14,982 bases of DNA from an uncultured Faecalibacterium sp. (GTDB lineage: Bacteria > Bacillota > Clostridia > Oscillospirales > Ruminococcaceae). A program made the translations under genes and the position numbers. Below are positions 1 to 6,016 of the stretch, piece by piece. The notes beneath the pieces are model-generated. The model did not search any database. It was given only the letters and a program-made list of their open reading frames with translations, and was not told the DNA's origin. The stretch spans positions 1 to 14,982 of the forward strand of contig CAKSXW010000048.1 in NCBI GenBank assembly GCA_934518555.1, given 5' to 3'. How positions within the stretch are numbered: the first letter of the stretch is position 1; each line of letters opens with the position of its first letter.

Positions 1-75
1 CGGGGGTCGAACCCGTACTCTGTCTCCAGAAAGGGATTTTAAGTCCCTCGTGTCTGCCAATTTCACCACAGCGGC
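1..75 (-). tRNA. tRNA-Leu (anticodon UAA), 3' end cut by window edge
   Basis: Read on the minus strand the gene begins GCCGCTGTGGTG at base 75, followed by a D-arm containing AATTGGCAGACACG, an anticodon stem GGGA/TCCC with loop CTTAAAA (anticodon TAA at 41-39), a long variable arm (TTCTGGAGACAGAGT) and a T-arm with GGGTTCGACCCCC. The long variable arm and the TAA anticodon together identify a class II leucine tRNA reading UUA (and UUG by wobble). The last part of the acceptor stem (expected to pair with GCCGCTG) and any CCA lie beyond base 1, so the gene is partial here only because of the window boundary. It follows pncB on the same strand and has its own promoters at 130-158 and 210-238. 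Confidence 0.95.
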
Positions 76-129
76 ACACTATTACCCGGCTTGCAAAGTC
101 CTGCTGCCTCGCATTGGTACAAGGAGCCG

Positions 130-158
130 GGAATAACAGGTGCAAAGTAAAGTGTCAA
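130..158 (-). promoter_or_regulatory. Proximal sigma-A type promoter candidate for tRNA-Leu
   Basis: On the minus strand a perfect -35 TTGACA (153-158) is followed by a 17-base spacer and TATTCC (130-135), a poor -10 box with only three consensus bases. It would start transcription near base 123, about 48 bases before the tRNA. A 7-base inverted repeat, CCCGGCT (85-91) and AGCCGGG (125-131), brackets the resulting leader and overlaps the -10. The weak -10 makes this the less certain of the two promoters. Confidence 0.4.
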
Positions 159-209
159 TCCAAATGGCTTGCAGCCACTTAAAGAAACACAAAAAAATCA
201 GCGATACTT

Positions 210-238
210 ATGATACAATAGTTTTCATTCTTTGTCAA
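210..238 (-). promoter_or_regulatory. Distal sigma-A promoter for tRNA-Leu
   Basis: On the minus strand TTGACA (233-238), a 17-base spacer and TATCAT (210-215) make a near-consensus vegetative promoter. The -35 starts only eight bases past the pncB stop codon, so it belongs to the tRNA gene and not to pncB. The predicted start near base 203 would give a leader of about 128 nt that is presumably removed in tRNA 5' processing. Apart from the two promoters and an unpaired T-run (minus strand, 190-197), I see nothing else in 76-246. Confidence 0.75.
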
Positions 239-246
239 GAAAAGCC

Positions 247-1764
247 TTACACTTTTCCGCCGTGGAGGTCTGCGTACATTTTTGCACGGCACTCTGCCAC
301 AGCAGGGGTCATATTGACATAGTGCTTATGGGGGCACTCCAGGCGCAGCTCGCTCTCCCAGGTTTCCTCCGTGAGCTGCTTGGCGATGTAGGCCTTTTTC
401 TCTGCAATGGAGGGCAGCTCGATGGCCAGCTTGCCCCCCAGGATGTGGGGCACCAGCAGCTGGCGGACCGAGGTGGGGGTAAAGGTGATGGTGCGCTCGA
501 TGGCGTCGGAGTCCAGGTTTACCATGGTGATGGGCTTGCCTGCCTCGATGACTTCGCCGTCCAGGGCGATCAGGTCGCACTGGGCCTGGCCATTTTCATC
601 GTAGAGACGCCAGGGCATCTTTTTGCCCGGGATAATGGCCTTGCTGGCAGAATCGGAGCACTTCATCTTGGGGGTGTAGCTGCCATCCGGCTTCTTCACG
701 GCTACCAGCTTGTACACGCCGCCGAACACCGGGTCGGAGGCGGAGGTGATCAGGTTCTCTCCTACGCCGTAGGAATCAAAGTGGGCGTGCTCGTACAGCT
801 CCATGTTGGCGATCTTCTTTTCGTCCAGACCGTTGGAGGCCACCAGCTTGATGTAGGGCTTACCGGCAGCGTCCAGGGCCTTTCGCAGCCGCTTGGAGCC
901 ACGGGCCAGGTCGCCGGAGTCGATGCGAGCACTCTTGACCCGGCGGTTGGGGTTATTGGGATATTTCTCGATGAGGTAGTCGTCCAGCTTGATCAGGTTG
1001 GGCAGGCCGCTCTCCATAATGTTATAGGTATCCAGCAGCAGACTCACCGAATCCGGATAGGTGTCTGCAAAGGCCTTGAAGGCCTCAAACTCCGTGGGGA
1101 AGAACTCGATGAAGCTGTGGGCCACCGTACCCACGGCCTTGACCTCAGAGCCAAACTTCATCTCAGCCAGGCAGTTGGCGGTACCGATGCAGCCGCCCAG
1201 CACAGCGGCGTAGGCACCATCGTTGCCGGCGCTCTCGCCCTGGGCACGACGGGTGCCGAACTCCATGACACTGCGAGGAGTGTGGGTGTTCAGGCCCGTG
1301 ACCCGGGTAGCCTTGGTGGCAATGAGGCTGTGGAAGTTCATGGTCTGCAGCAGGTAGGTCTCAATGAGGATGGCACCTACCAGGTCGCACTCGATGCGGA
1401 CCATCTGCACATGGGGGTAGCACACGGTGCCCTCCGGCAGGGCGTACATATCGCCGTTCCAGTGGTAATCCTTCAGATAGTCACAGAACTCCTGGCTCAT
1501 GCCCTTGGTCCGCAGCCAGCAGATATCCTGCTCGTTGAAGTGGTAGTTCAGCAAAAAGCGGGTCAGCTTGCGCTGGCCGGCACTGATGGAGTAGCCCTGG
1601 TTGTCCGGGTTCTTGCGGAAGAACATATCAAACACCAGGGTGGTGTCCTTGAACCCGTGGAGGAACAGGCAGTTCGCCATGGTAAACTCGTAAAAGTCCA
1701 CCACCATGGCAGGGTTGTCGTAATCTTCGTCCGGAATATATGGTACAACTTTGATCTCGTCCAT
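247..1764 (-). CDS. pncB: Nicotinate phosphoribosyltransferase
   Basis: The 505-residue product joins nicotinate to PRPP, with ATP hydrolysis, to form nicotinate mononucleotide; this is the entry step of NAD salvage (Preiss-Handler) in the cytosol. Family landmarks are visible: the N-terminal VDFYEFTMANCLFLHGF (22-38), FGTRRAQG (169-176), a histidine in GTVAHSFI (H216, at the place of the phosphorylated histidine in this family), RIDSGDL (280-286), SNGLDE (310-315) and YGVGENLIT (332-340). The length is normal for Firmicute homologues. The ATG at 1764 is preceded by GAGAGG eleven bases upstream; a longer reading frame to 1959 exists, but it would cross the promoter and operator, so the shorter start is preferred. 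It is a single-gene unit with a promoter at 1867-1895 and an operator-like palindrome at 1842-1857. No convincing terminator follows the stop. Confidence 0.95.
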   Translation of the reverse strand: MDEIKVVPYIPDEDYDNPAMVVDFYEFTMANCLFLHGFKDTTLVFDMFFRKNPDNQGYSISAGQRKLTRFLLNYHFNEQDICWLRTKGMSQEFCDYLKDYHWNGDMYALPEGTVCYPHVQMVRIECDLVGAILIETYLLQTMNFHSLIATKATRVTGLNTHTPRSVMEFGTRRAQGESAGNDGAYAAVLGGCIGTANCLAEMKFGSEVKAVGTVAHSFIEFFPTEFEAFKAFADTYPDSVSLLLDTYNIMESGLPNLIKLDDYLIEKYPNNPNRRVKSARIDSGDLARGSKRLRKALDAAGKPYIKLVASNGLDEKKIANMELYEHAHFDSYGVGENLITSASDPVFGGVYKLVAVKKPDGSYTPKMKCSDSASKAIIPGKKMPWRLYDENGQAQCDLIALDGEVIEAGKPITMVNLDSDAIERTITFTPTSVRQLLVPHILGGKLAIELPSIAEKKAYIAKQLTEETWESELRLECPHKHYVNMTPAVAECRAKMYADLHGGKV

Positions 1765-1787
1765 AAACGTGTTATCCTCTCTTTTCT

Positions 1788-1831
1788 CCGGCGGCGTTGC
1801 CGCTGCCGCAGCCTGGCCCCGGCACCGCCGG
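1788..1831 (-). repeat. GC-rich inverted repeat in the pncB leader
   Basis: CCGGCGG (1788-1794) and CCGCCGG (1825-1831) form a 7-base perfect inverted repeat, and TGCCG/CGGCA arms lie inside it, so the pncB leader RNA can fold into a strong hairpin ending about 24 bases before the start codon and just upstream of the ribosome-binding site. It has no U-run and is not a terminator. It may affect translation or may only reflect local GC richness. Confidence 0.4.
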
Positions 1832-1841
1832 GAGCGCCCTT

Positions 1842-1857
1842 CCCTGTCTTGACAGGG
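1842..1857. promoter_or_regulatory. Operator-like palindrome, candidate NiaR site
   Basis: CCCTGTC-TT-GACAGGG is a perfect 7-base inverted repeat with a two-base centre. It sits from about +3 to +18 relative to the predicted pncB transcription start (near 1860), a classic repressor position. The TGTCTTGACA core resembles, as I recall it, the motif described for NiaR (YrxA), the niacin-responsive repressor of NAD genes in Firmicutes, and pncB is a plausible member of that regulon. The palindrome is seen directly; the regulator is inferred. Confidence 0.6.
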
Positions 1858-1866
1858 GTTTCCCTC

Positions 1867-1895
1867 ATGATAGCACGAAACAGGGGCCGGTGCAA
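1867..1895 (-). promoter_or_regulatory. pncB promoter
   Basis: On the minus strand TTGCAC (1890-1895), a 17-base spacer and TATCAT (1867-1872) form a good sigma-A promoter. It lies after the guaB terminator and before the palindromic operator, giving a leader of roughly 95 nt. Confidence 0.75.
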
Positions 1896-1938
1896 GGGTT
1901 TTTGCAGATTCCGGGGCATTTTTCAGGCTTCTCCACAC

Positions 1939-1974
1939 AAAAAAGGCCGCCTGGGCCAAAAGGTCCAGACGGTC
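1939..1974 (-). terminator. Rho-independent terminator of guaB
   Basis: On the minus strand a 13-base stem (arms 1962-1974 and 1945-1957, mostly G-C with two A-C mismatches and one G-U pair) closes a TTTT loop and is followed by six T residues (1944-1939). It starts 23 bases after the guaB stop codon. The other strand also folds and ends in an A then six T, but no plus-strand gene leads into it. Confidence 0.8.
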
Positions 1975-1996
1975 ATTTTTTACGTTTCAGCGCAGA

Positions 1997-3511
1997 TCAG
2001 CCGTTCATGATGTTGGGGGTGGCGTTCTTCAGCACCACGTCGTGGCTGCCGCCCTCCACGATGGAGGTGGAGGAGACCACGGTGAGCTTTGCCTTCTGCT
2101 GCAGCTCGGGGATGGACAGGGCACCGCAGTTGCACATGGTGCTCTTGACCTTGTACAGGGTGGTCTGCACGCCGTCAGCCAGGGGGCCTGCGTAGGGCAC
2201 ATAGCTGTCCACGCCTTCCTCAAAGCTCAGCTTGCTGGAACCGCCCAGGTCGTAACGCTGCCAGTTGCGGGCACGGTTGGAGCCTTCGCCCCAGTACTCC
2301 TTCATATACTGGCCGTTGATCCGGACCTTGTTGGTGGGGCTCTCGTCAAAGCGGGCAAAGTAACGGCCCAGCATGACAAAGTCGGCACCCATAGCCAGAG
2401 CCAGGGTGATGTGGTAGTCGTGGACGATGCCGCCGTCGGAGCAGATGGGCACATAGATGCCGGTCTCCTTGTAGTACTCGTCACGAGCCTTGGCCACCTC
2501 GATAACAGCGGTAGCCTGACCACGGCCAATGCCCTTGGTCTCACGGGTGATGCAGATGGAGCCGCCGCCGATGCCGATCTTCACAAAGTCGGCACCTGCC
2601 TCAGCCAGGAAGCGGAAGCCCTCGGCATCCACCACGTTGCCGGCACCCACCTTCACGGTGTCGCCGTAGTGCTCACGGATCCAACCGATGGTGCGGCTCT
2701 GCCACTCAGAGTAGCCCTCAGAGGAGTCGATGCACAGCACGTCCACGCCGGCTTCCACCAGAGCAGGCACACGCTGGGCGTAGTCACGGGTGTTGATACC
2801 GGCACCCACCACATAGCTCTTGTTCTTGTCCAGCAGCTCGTTGGCATTCTTCTTGTGGGAATCGTAGTCCTTACGGAACACCATATAGGCCAGGTTGCCC
2901 TGGGCGTCCACCAGAGGCAGGGTGTTGATCTTGTTATCCCAGATGATGTTGTTGCAGTCGTGGAGAGAAGTGTTGGCAGGGGCAGTGACCAGCTTTTCCA
3001 GCGGAGTCATAAAGGTGGTGACAGGGGCATCATCCGGGGTGTGGTTGATGCGGTAGTCACGGGAGGCCACAATGCCCATCAGCTTGCCGTGGGGGGTGCC
3101 GTCGGCGGTGATGGCGATGGTGGAGTGGCCGGTGCGGGCCTTCAGCTCCAGCACGTCGTGGAGGGTGGCATCCGGGGCCAGGTTGGAGTCGGAGACCACA
3201 TAGCCGGCCTTGAAACTCTTGACACGGCGCACCATGGCAGCCTCGTTCTCGATGCTCTGGGAGCCGTAAATGAAGGACACGCCGCCCTGACGGGCCAGTG
3301 CGATGGCCAGCTTATCGCCGGAGACCGACTGCATGATGGCACTGATCATGGGGATATTCATGGCCAAGGGGCACTCCTCCTGGCCCTTGCGGTACTTGAC
3401 CAGCGGGGTCTTGAGGCTGACGGCGGTGGGGACATTCTCGGCGGAGGAATAGCCGGGGACCAGCAGGTACTCGCCAAACGTGCGGGAAGGTTCTTCGTAG
3501 AAATAAGCCAT
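1997..3511 (-). CDS. guaB: IMP dehydrogenase, Tritrichomonas-like type
   Basis: This 504-residue enzyme oxidises IMP to XMP with NAD+, the committed step of guanine nucleotide synthesis in the cytosol. The (beta/alpha)8 barrel is interrupted by a CBS-pair region (about 95-225). The catalytic loop [17 protein letters not shown] carries Cys320, CSDGGI (357-362) carries the IMP phosphate-site Asp359, and the mobile flap contains the Arg419-Tyr420 pair (NWQRYDLGG), then [16 protein letters not shown]. The sequence follows, from memory and almost without gaps, the Tritrichomonas foetus IMPDH (Cys319, Arg418-Tyr419), not the Bacillus/E. coli type (GSICTTR). The ATG at 3511 has AAGGAG seven bases upstream; an in-frame TTG two codons earlier is too close to that site. 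It is monocistronic, with a promoter at 3586-3614 and a terminator at 1939-1974. Confidence 0.96.
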   Translation of the reverse strand: MAYFYEEPSRTFGEYLLVPGYSSAENVPTAVSLKTPLVKYRKGQEECPLAMNIPMISAIMQSVSGDKLAIALARQGGVSFIYGSQSIENEAAMVRRVKSFKAGYVVSDSNLAPDATLHDVLELKARTGHSTIAITADGTPHGKLMGIVASRDYRINHTPDDAPVTTFMTPLEKLVTAPANTSLHDCNNIIWDNKINTLPLVDAQGNLAYMVFRKDYDSHKKNANELLDKNKSYVVGAGINTRDYAQRVPALVEAGVDVLCIDSSEGYSEWQSRTIGWIREHYGDTVKVGAGNVVDAEGFRFLAEAGADFVKIGIGGGSICITRETKGIGRGQATAVIEVAKARDEYYKETGIYVPICSDGGIVHDYHITLALAMGADFVMLGRYFARFDESPTNKVRINGQYMKEYWGEGSNRARNWQRYDLGGSSKLSFEEGVDSYVPYAGPLADGVQTTLYKVKSTMCNCGALSIPELQQKAKLTVVSSTSIVEGGSHDVVLKNATPNIMNG

Positions 3512-3585
3512 AGTCAAACTCCTTTTCTCTTAACGCTTCAACATCAATCAGATTCATGTCTGTGTCTCGAAAATTGATTGTATAT

Positions 3586-3614
3586 ACTGTACCACACTCC
3601 CGGCCAGATTACAA
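3586..3614 (-). promoter_or_regulatory. guaB promoter
   Basis: On the minus strand TTGTAA (3609-3614), a 17-base spacer and TACAGT (3586-3591) preceded by TGG, which gives an extended -10 element. The predicted start near 3579 gives a leader of about 68 nt. I see no recognisable purine riboswitch in that leader. Confidence 0.6.
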
Positions 3615-3626
3615 ACCCCTGTCGCA

Positions 3627-3637
3627 CCAAAGTTTGG
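3627..3637. repeat. Perfect palindrome upstream of the guaB promoter
   Basis: CCAAAGTTTGG is a perfect inverted repeat around a single central base, twelve bases upstream of the guaB -35 box. That position would suit an activator site or an upstream operator. No matching regulator is identified, and an 11-base palindrome can occur by chance. Confidence 0.3.
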
Positions 3638-3686
3638 AACTGTCCGTTTCGGAAAAACAGACAAAATGCCCACCAAATTCGCACAA

Positions 3687-3701
3687 GGTAATACTATTGC
3701 C
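3687..3701. repeat. Imperfect 15-base palindrome between small RNA terminator and guaB
   Basis: GGTAATA-C-TATTGCC pairs six of seven positions around one central base. It lies in the 120-base stretch between the guaB promoter and the small RNA terminator, which otherwise holds no gene. A second palindrome, GCAGCCTCTGAGGATGC (3719-3735), abuts the terminator. Function unknown. Confidence 0.25.
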
Positions 3702-3735
3702 GCCAGGAGCCCGGGTTTGCAGCCTCTGAGGATGC

Positions 3736-3770
3736 AAAAAAGCTCGTCCGGGAACCGGACGAGCCTTTTT
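3736..3770 (-). terminator. Strong bidirectional terminator ending the small RNA
   Basis: GCTCGTCCGG (3742-3751), loop GAA and CCGGACGAGC (3755-3764) form a perfect 10-base stem. Six A precede it and C then five T follow it on the plus strand, so it can stop transcription both ways. On the minus strand it closes the small RNA and any read-through from the thioesterase gene. Confidence 0.9.
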
Positions 3771-3913
3771 GCACACGAAGCGGGACATCGCCTGTGCGGC
3801 ACATGGATCACAACTGTGAAGGAGTACAGTCGGAGGAGGAGAACCTGTGCCCGATATCCCAAAAACAAGAAGAAAAAGATTTCACACACAGCCGGGCCGC
3901 TTGCCCTTGCTGT
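3736..3913 (-). ncRNA. Candidate stand-alone small RNA (~178 nt), possibly 6S-like
   Basis: The stretch has its own promoter (3920-3948) and a strong terminator (3736-3764) on the minus strand and no credible reading frame. Pairing by hand gives an elongated rod: AAGCGG near the 5' end pairs with CCGCTT near the 3' end; next CGGCTGTGTG pairs with CGCACAGGCG (one mismatch, one G-U); then comes a pyrimidine-rich internal loop (about 3860-3880), and GGCACA/TGTGCC and ACTGT/ACAGT hairpins at the tip. Size, free-standing unit and rod-with-bubble shape recall 6S RNA, the RNA polymerase-binding regulator, and the 5' GCAAGCGG matches E. coli 6S as I remember it. Against this, the pairing is short and the internal loop is one-sided. 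SRP RNA and tmRNA signatures are absent. An alternative is a base-pairing RNA using its CTCCTCCTCC segment (3832-3841). Confidence 0.55.
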
Positions 3914-3919
3914 AACCAT

Positions 3920-3948
3920 ATTGTAACTCTTTTGGAACTGTTTTGCAA
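3920..3948 (-). promoter_or_regulatory. Promoter of the small RNA
   Basis: On the minus strand TTGCAA (3943-3948), a 17-base spacer and TACAAT (3920-3925) sit in an AT-rich island just past the thioesterase stop codon. The start would fall near 3913. Nothing protein-coding follows on this strand before the terminator, which is why a non-coding transcript is called. Confidence 0.7.
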
Positions 3949-3981
3949 TAGGTTTCTGTTACTTTTTTGTAATTTATTTTG

Positions 3982-4719
3982 TTAACTTTCTGTGACCGTA
4001 CCCACCTCCAGGTAGCATTCAAAGCTGGTGCAGTCCTCCTGGCGGCCTGTCACATACCACCCGGCCTGGGAGGGGGCGTAAAACACCTGCATGGTCTCCC
4101 CCATGGGCACCTCCCGGTGATAGTTCACCGCCGCAAAGGTCACCGGGCCCTGGCGCAGCACCTCCGGCGGCAAAGCGTCGCAGGCAATGTCCAGGTAAAA
4201 GGCGTTGTTGATGTGGCCGTTCAGGTCGCACAGGGAGTACCGGGCGGTCCACTCCCCTGCCGGGGTCAGCTCTTTGCACCGATGGGTGTGCAGGGGCAGC
4301 TCTCCTTCCACCTGCTCATTCCAGAAGTTCTCTACAGTCCAGTCCGGCTCTCGCATGATGTGGCCTTTTTTCAGGTCCACCAGGATCCAGCGGCAGTCCA
4401 CCTCTGCCACCAGCGCTCCGGCCCGGTCCAGCACCTTGGTGATCCGCTTGATCGACCCCCGGTGGCTCTGTTCCACTTGGGTGGTCAGGGTAAGGACCTC
4501 GGTCCGGTGAGGCACCCGGACAAACCGCAGGGCCTGCTTGCCCACCAGAAAGGCCACGTTCCGCTGGTGGAAGAACTGGTCATCCATGCCAAAGGCCCGG
4601 ACGTGGTCTGTAGACACCTGCTCCACATAGCGCAGCAGGGCACTGGGCTTTAGCAGACTGCGGAAGTCGGCGTCTGCATTCTGCACCAAAGCGGTCTGGG
4701 TAAAGTGATTGGGTTCCAT
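3982..4719 (-). CDS. Acyl-ACP thioesterase (FatA/FatB family)
   Basis: The 245-residue protein belongs to the double hot-dog acyl-ACP thioesterases, which release free fatty acids from acyl carrier protein in the cytosol. The first hot-dog repeat spans about 4-130 and the second about 150-243. The motif SLCDLNGHINNAFYLD (162-177) supplies Asp165, Asn167 and His169, the residues proposed as catalytic in this family; the cysteine conserved in plant enzymes is replaced (NYHREVPMG), as is usual for bacterial members. The ATG at 4719 has AAAGGA ten bases upstream. It lies 61 bases after potD, but the pot terminator occupies that gap and I see no promoter, so expression may depend on read-through or on a promoter inside potD. 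Its chain-length preference cannot be told from sequence. Confidence 0.9.
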   Translation of the reverse strand: MEPNHFTQTALVQNADADFRSLLKPSALLRYVEQVSTDHVRAFGMDDQFFHQRNVAFLVGKQALRFVRVPHRTEVLTLTTQVEQSHRGSIKRITKVLDRAGALVAEVDCRWILVDLKKGHIMREPDWTVENFWNEQVEGELPLHTHRCKELTPAGEWTARYSLCDLNGHINNAFYLDIACDALPPEVLRQGPVTFAAVNYHREVPMGETMQVFYAPSQAGWYVTGRQEDCTSFECYLEVGTVTES

Positions 4720-4740
4720 AAGGGTGGGTTCCTTTCTACC

Positions 4741-4774
4741 AAAAACAGGCCGTGGCAGCTGCCTCCGGCCTGTT
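4741..4774 (-). terminator. Terminator of the potABCD operon
   Basis: On the minus strand AACAGGCCG (4774-4766) pairs with CGGCCTGTT (4752-4744), enclosing a second palindrome GGCAGCTGCC, and runs into five T (4745-4741). It lies seven bases after the potD stop and before the thioesterase ribosome-binding site. The U-run is short, so partial read-through is possible. Confidence 0.75.
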
Positions 4775-4780
4775 GTGGAT

Positions 4781-6016
4781 TTAGTACTGATTGCGGCTCT
4801 TTTTCCGCAGCTTGCGCCAGATGTTGAAGCAGGCCAAGGCCACCATGGCCATCAGCAGGGTCAGGAACAGCAGACTGCTGCCGCCTTCGTCGTAGCTCTT
4901 CATCTCGCTCCACTTCAGGTCCAGCTCGCTGTTGACCTCCTCGTTCAGGGCGGTGAACACCTGTTCTTTTTCCGCCAGCTCCTCCGGAGGGTAAGCGATC
5001 TCGCTGTCCCGCAGGTCCTCGTCCAGCACCTGCCGCACCGCCTCCATGGGGGTGGTGTAGCCGATGTACTCGGAGTTTGCCTTGCCGATGTCGGTCTCGC
5101 ACATGAAGTTGATGAACATCTCGGCGGCTTCCGGCTGGTCACTGGTTGCAGGGACAGCCATGCAGTCCACCGACAGCACACTGCCCTCCTCCGGGAACAC
5201 CCAGGCCAGGTCCGGGTTGTCGTCGATCATGGTAATGGCGTCACCGGAGTAGTACACGCCGATGGCAGCCTCGCCGCCGATCATCTTATCAAAGATCTCG
5301 TCCATGACGTAGGCCTGTACCAGGGGCTTTTGCGCCTTCAGCTCCTCCACCACCTGGTCCACCTCCTCCGGCGTAGAGGGGTTGATGCTATGGCCGCTCT
5401 TGAAGGCGGCAATGGCATAGGCGTCCCGGCTGTTGTTGAACATCAGGATATTGCCGGAATACTGGGGGTCCCACAGATCTGCCCAGCAGGTAGGGGCCTG
5501 GTCCACCATGGTGGTGTTGTAGATGATGCCGGTGGTGCACAGCATATAGGGCACCGTATAGGCGTTCTGGGGGTCGTAATCCTGGTTCCGGTACTCCGGG
5601 TCGATCTTCTGGAAATTGGGGATATTGCTGTAATCCAGAGGCCGCAGCATCCCCTCGCTGATCATCTTAGCCACCATGTAATCCGACGGGATCACTACGT
5701 CGTAATCGGCGGCACCGGATTTCAGCTTGGCATACATAGACTCGTTGGAGTCAAAGGTGGTGTAGTTGACCTTGATGCCCGTGAGCTTTTCAAAGGCAGC
5801 CACCACGTTTACGCTGTCATCGGAGCCATTGGAGATGTACTCGCCCCAGTTGTAGACGTTCAGGGTGACGTTCTGGCCTTTGAACCGGGTCCAGTCGTAG
5901 TCCTCCGACACTGACACATCCTCGGTGACCTGGATGGTCCCGGCAGCAACAGCCGACACAGAGCAGCTCAGGGCCAGAGCCAGGGTCAGCAGCAGAACAA
6001 CAAAGCGTTTCATCAT
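4781..6016 (-). CDS. potD: Spermidine/putrescine ABC transporter substrate-binding protein, C-terminally anchored
   Basis: The 411-residue protein captures polyamines outside the membrane and passes them to PotB-PotC. A signal peptide (about 1-25, ending SAVAAG) is followed by the PotD fold, opening with NVTLNVYNWGEYI and including YDVVIPSDYMV, VPYMLCTTGIIYN and the hinge region AAIGVYYSGDA. The tail is unusual: residues 380-400 (SSLLFLTLLMAMVALACFNIW) form a membrane helix followed by RKLRKKSRNQY. The cysteine in LALSCS does not make a good lipobox, so anchoring probably relies on this C-terminal helix and not on a lipid. Two adjacent ATG codons (6016 and 6013) follow GGAGG; the second has the better spacing and overlaps the potC stop (ATGATG). 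It is the last gene of the operon. Confidence 0.94.
   Translation of the reverse strand: MMKRFVVLLLTLALALSCSVSAVAAGTIQVTEDVSVSEDYDWTRFKGQNVTLNVYNWGEYISNGSDDSVNVVAAFEKLTGIKVNYTTFDSNESMYAKLKSGAADYDVVIPSDYMVAKMISEGMLRPLDYSNIPNFQKIDPEYRNQDYDPQNAYTVPYMLCTTGIIYNTTMVDQAPTCWADLWDPQYSGNILMFNNSRDAYAIAAFKSGHSINPSTPEEVDQVVEELKAQKPLVQAYVMDEIFDKMIGGEAAIGVYYSGDAITMIDDNPDLAWVFPEEGSVLSVDCMAVPATSDQPEAAEMFINFMCETDIGKANSEYIGYTTPMEAVRQVLDEDLRDSEIAYPPEELAEKEQVFTALNEEVNSELDLKWSEMKSYDEGGSSLLFLTLLMAMVALACFNIWRKLRKKSRNQY

Noticed and set aside
1765..1959. N-terminal extension of pncB (65 residues)
   Set aside because: It would be translated through the mapped-by-eye promoter and operator and is low-complexity, GC-driven sequence; the start at 1764 has its own ribosome-binding site.
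232..2010. Long plus-strand open frame opposite pncB
   Set aside because: It is the reverse-strand shadow of a GC-rich coding gene; it has no ribosome-binding site or recognisable protein features and runs through the pncB promoter and guaB terminator. The same applies to the long plus-strand frames opposite guaB, potABCD and the exporter operon.
3312..3557. Minus-strand frame beginning [17 protein letters not shown], overlapping the guaB start
   Set aside because: No ribosome-binding site precedes its ATG and the rest is an out-of-frame reading of guaB. A short regulatory upstream peptide cannot be excluded but is not supported.
3847..3914. Plus-strand 22-codon frame starting GTG after GGAGGAGGAG, encoding a basic peptide
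   Set aside because: The ribosome-binding site and spacing are good, but I see no plus-strand promoter, and the purine-rich site is explained by the CU-rich segment of the minus-strand small RNA. Ribosome profiling would be needed to revive it.
3554..3926. Reading frames on both strands across the guaB-thioesterase gap
   Set aside because: They cross promoter, terminator and small RNA signals, lack ribosome-binding sites and look random in composition.
3981..4653. Possible plus-strand gene opposite the thioesterase
   Set aside because: Shadow frame; the minus-strand frame has the complete thioesterase family motifs and a ribosome-binding site.
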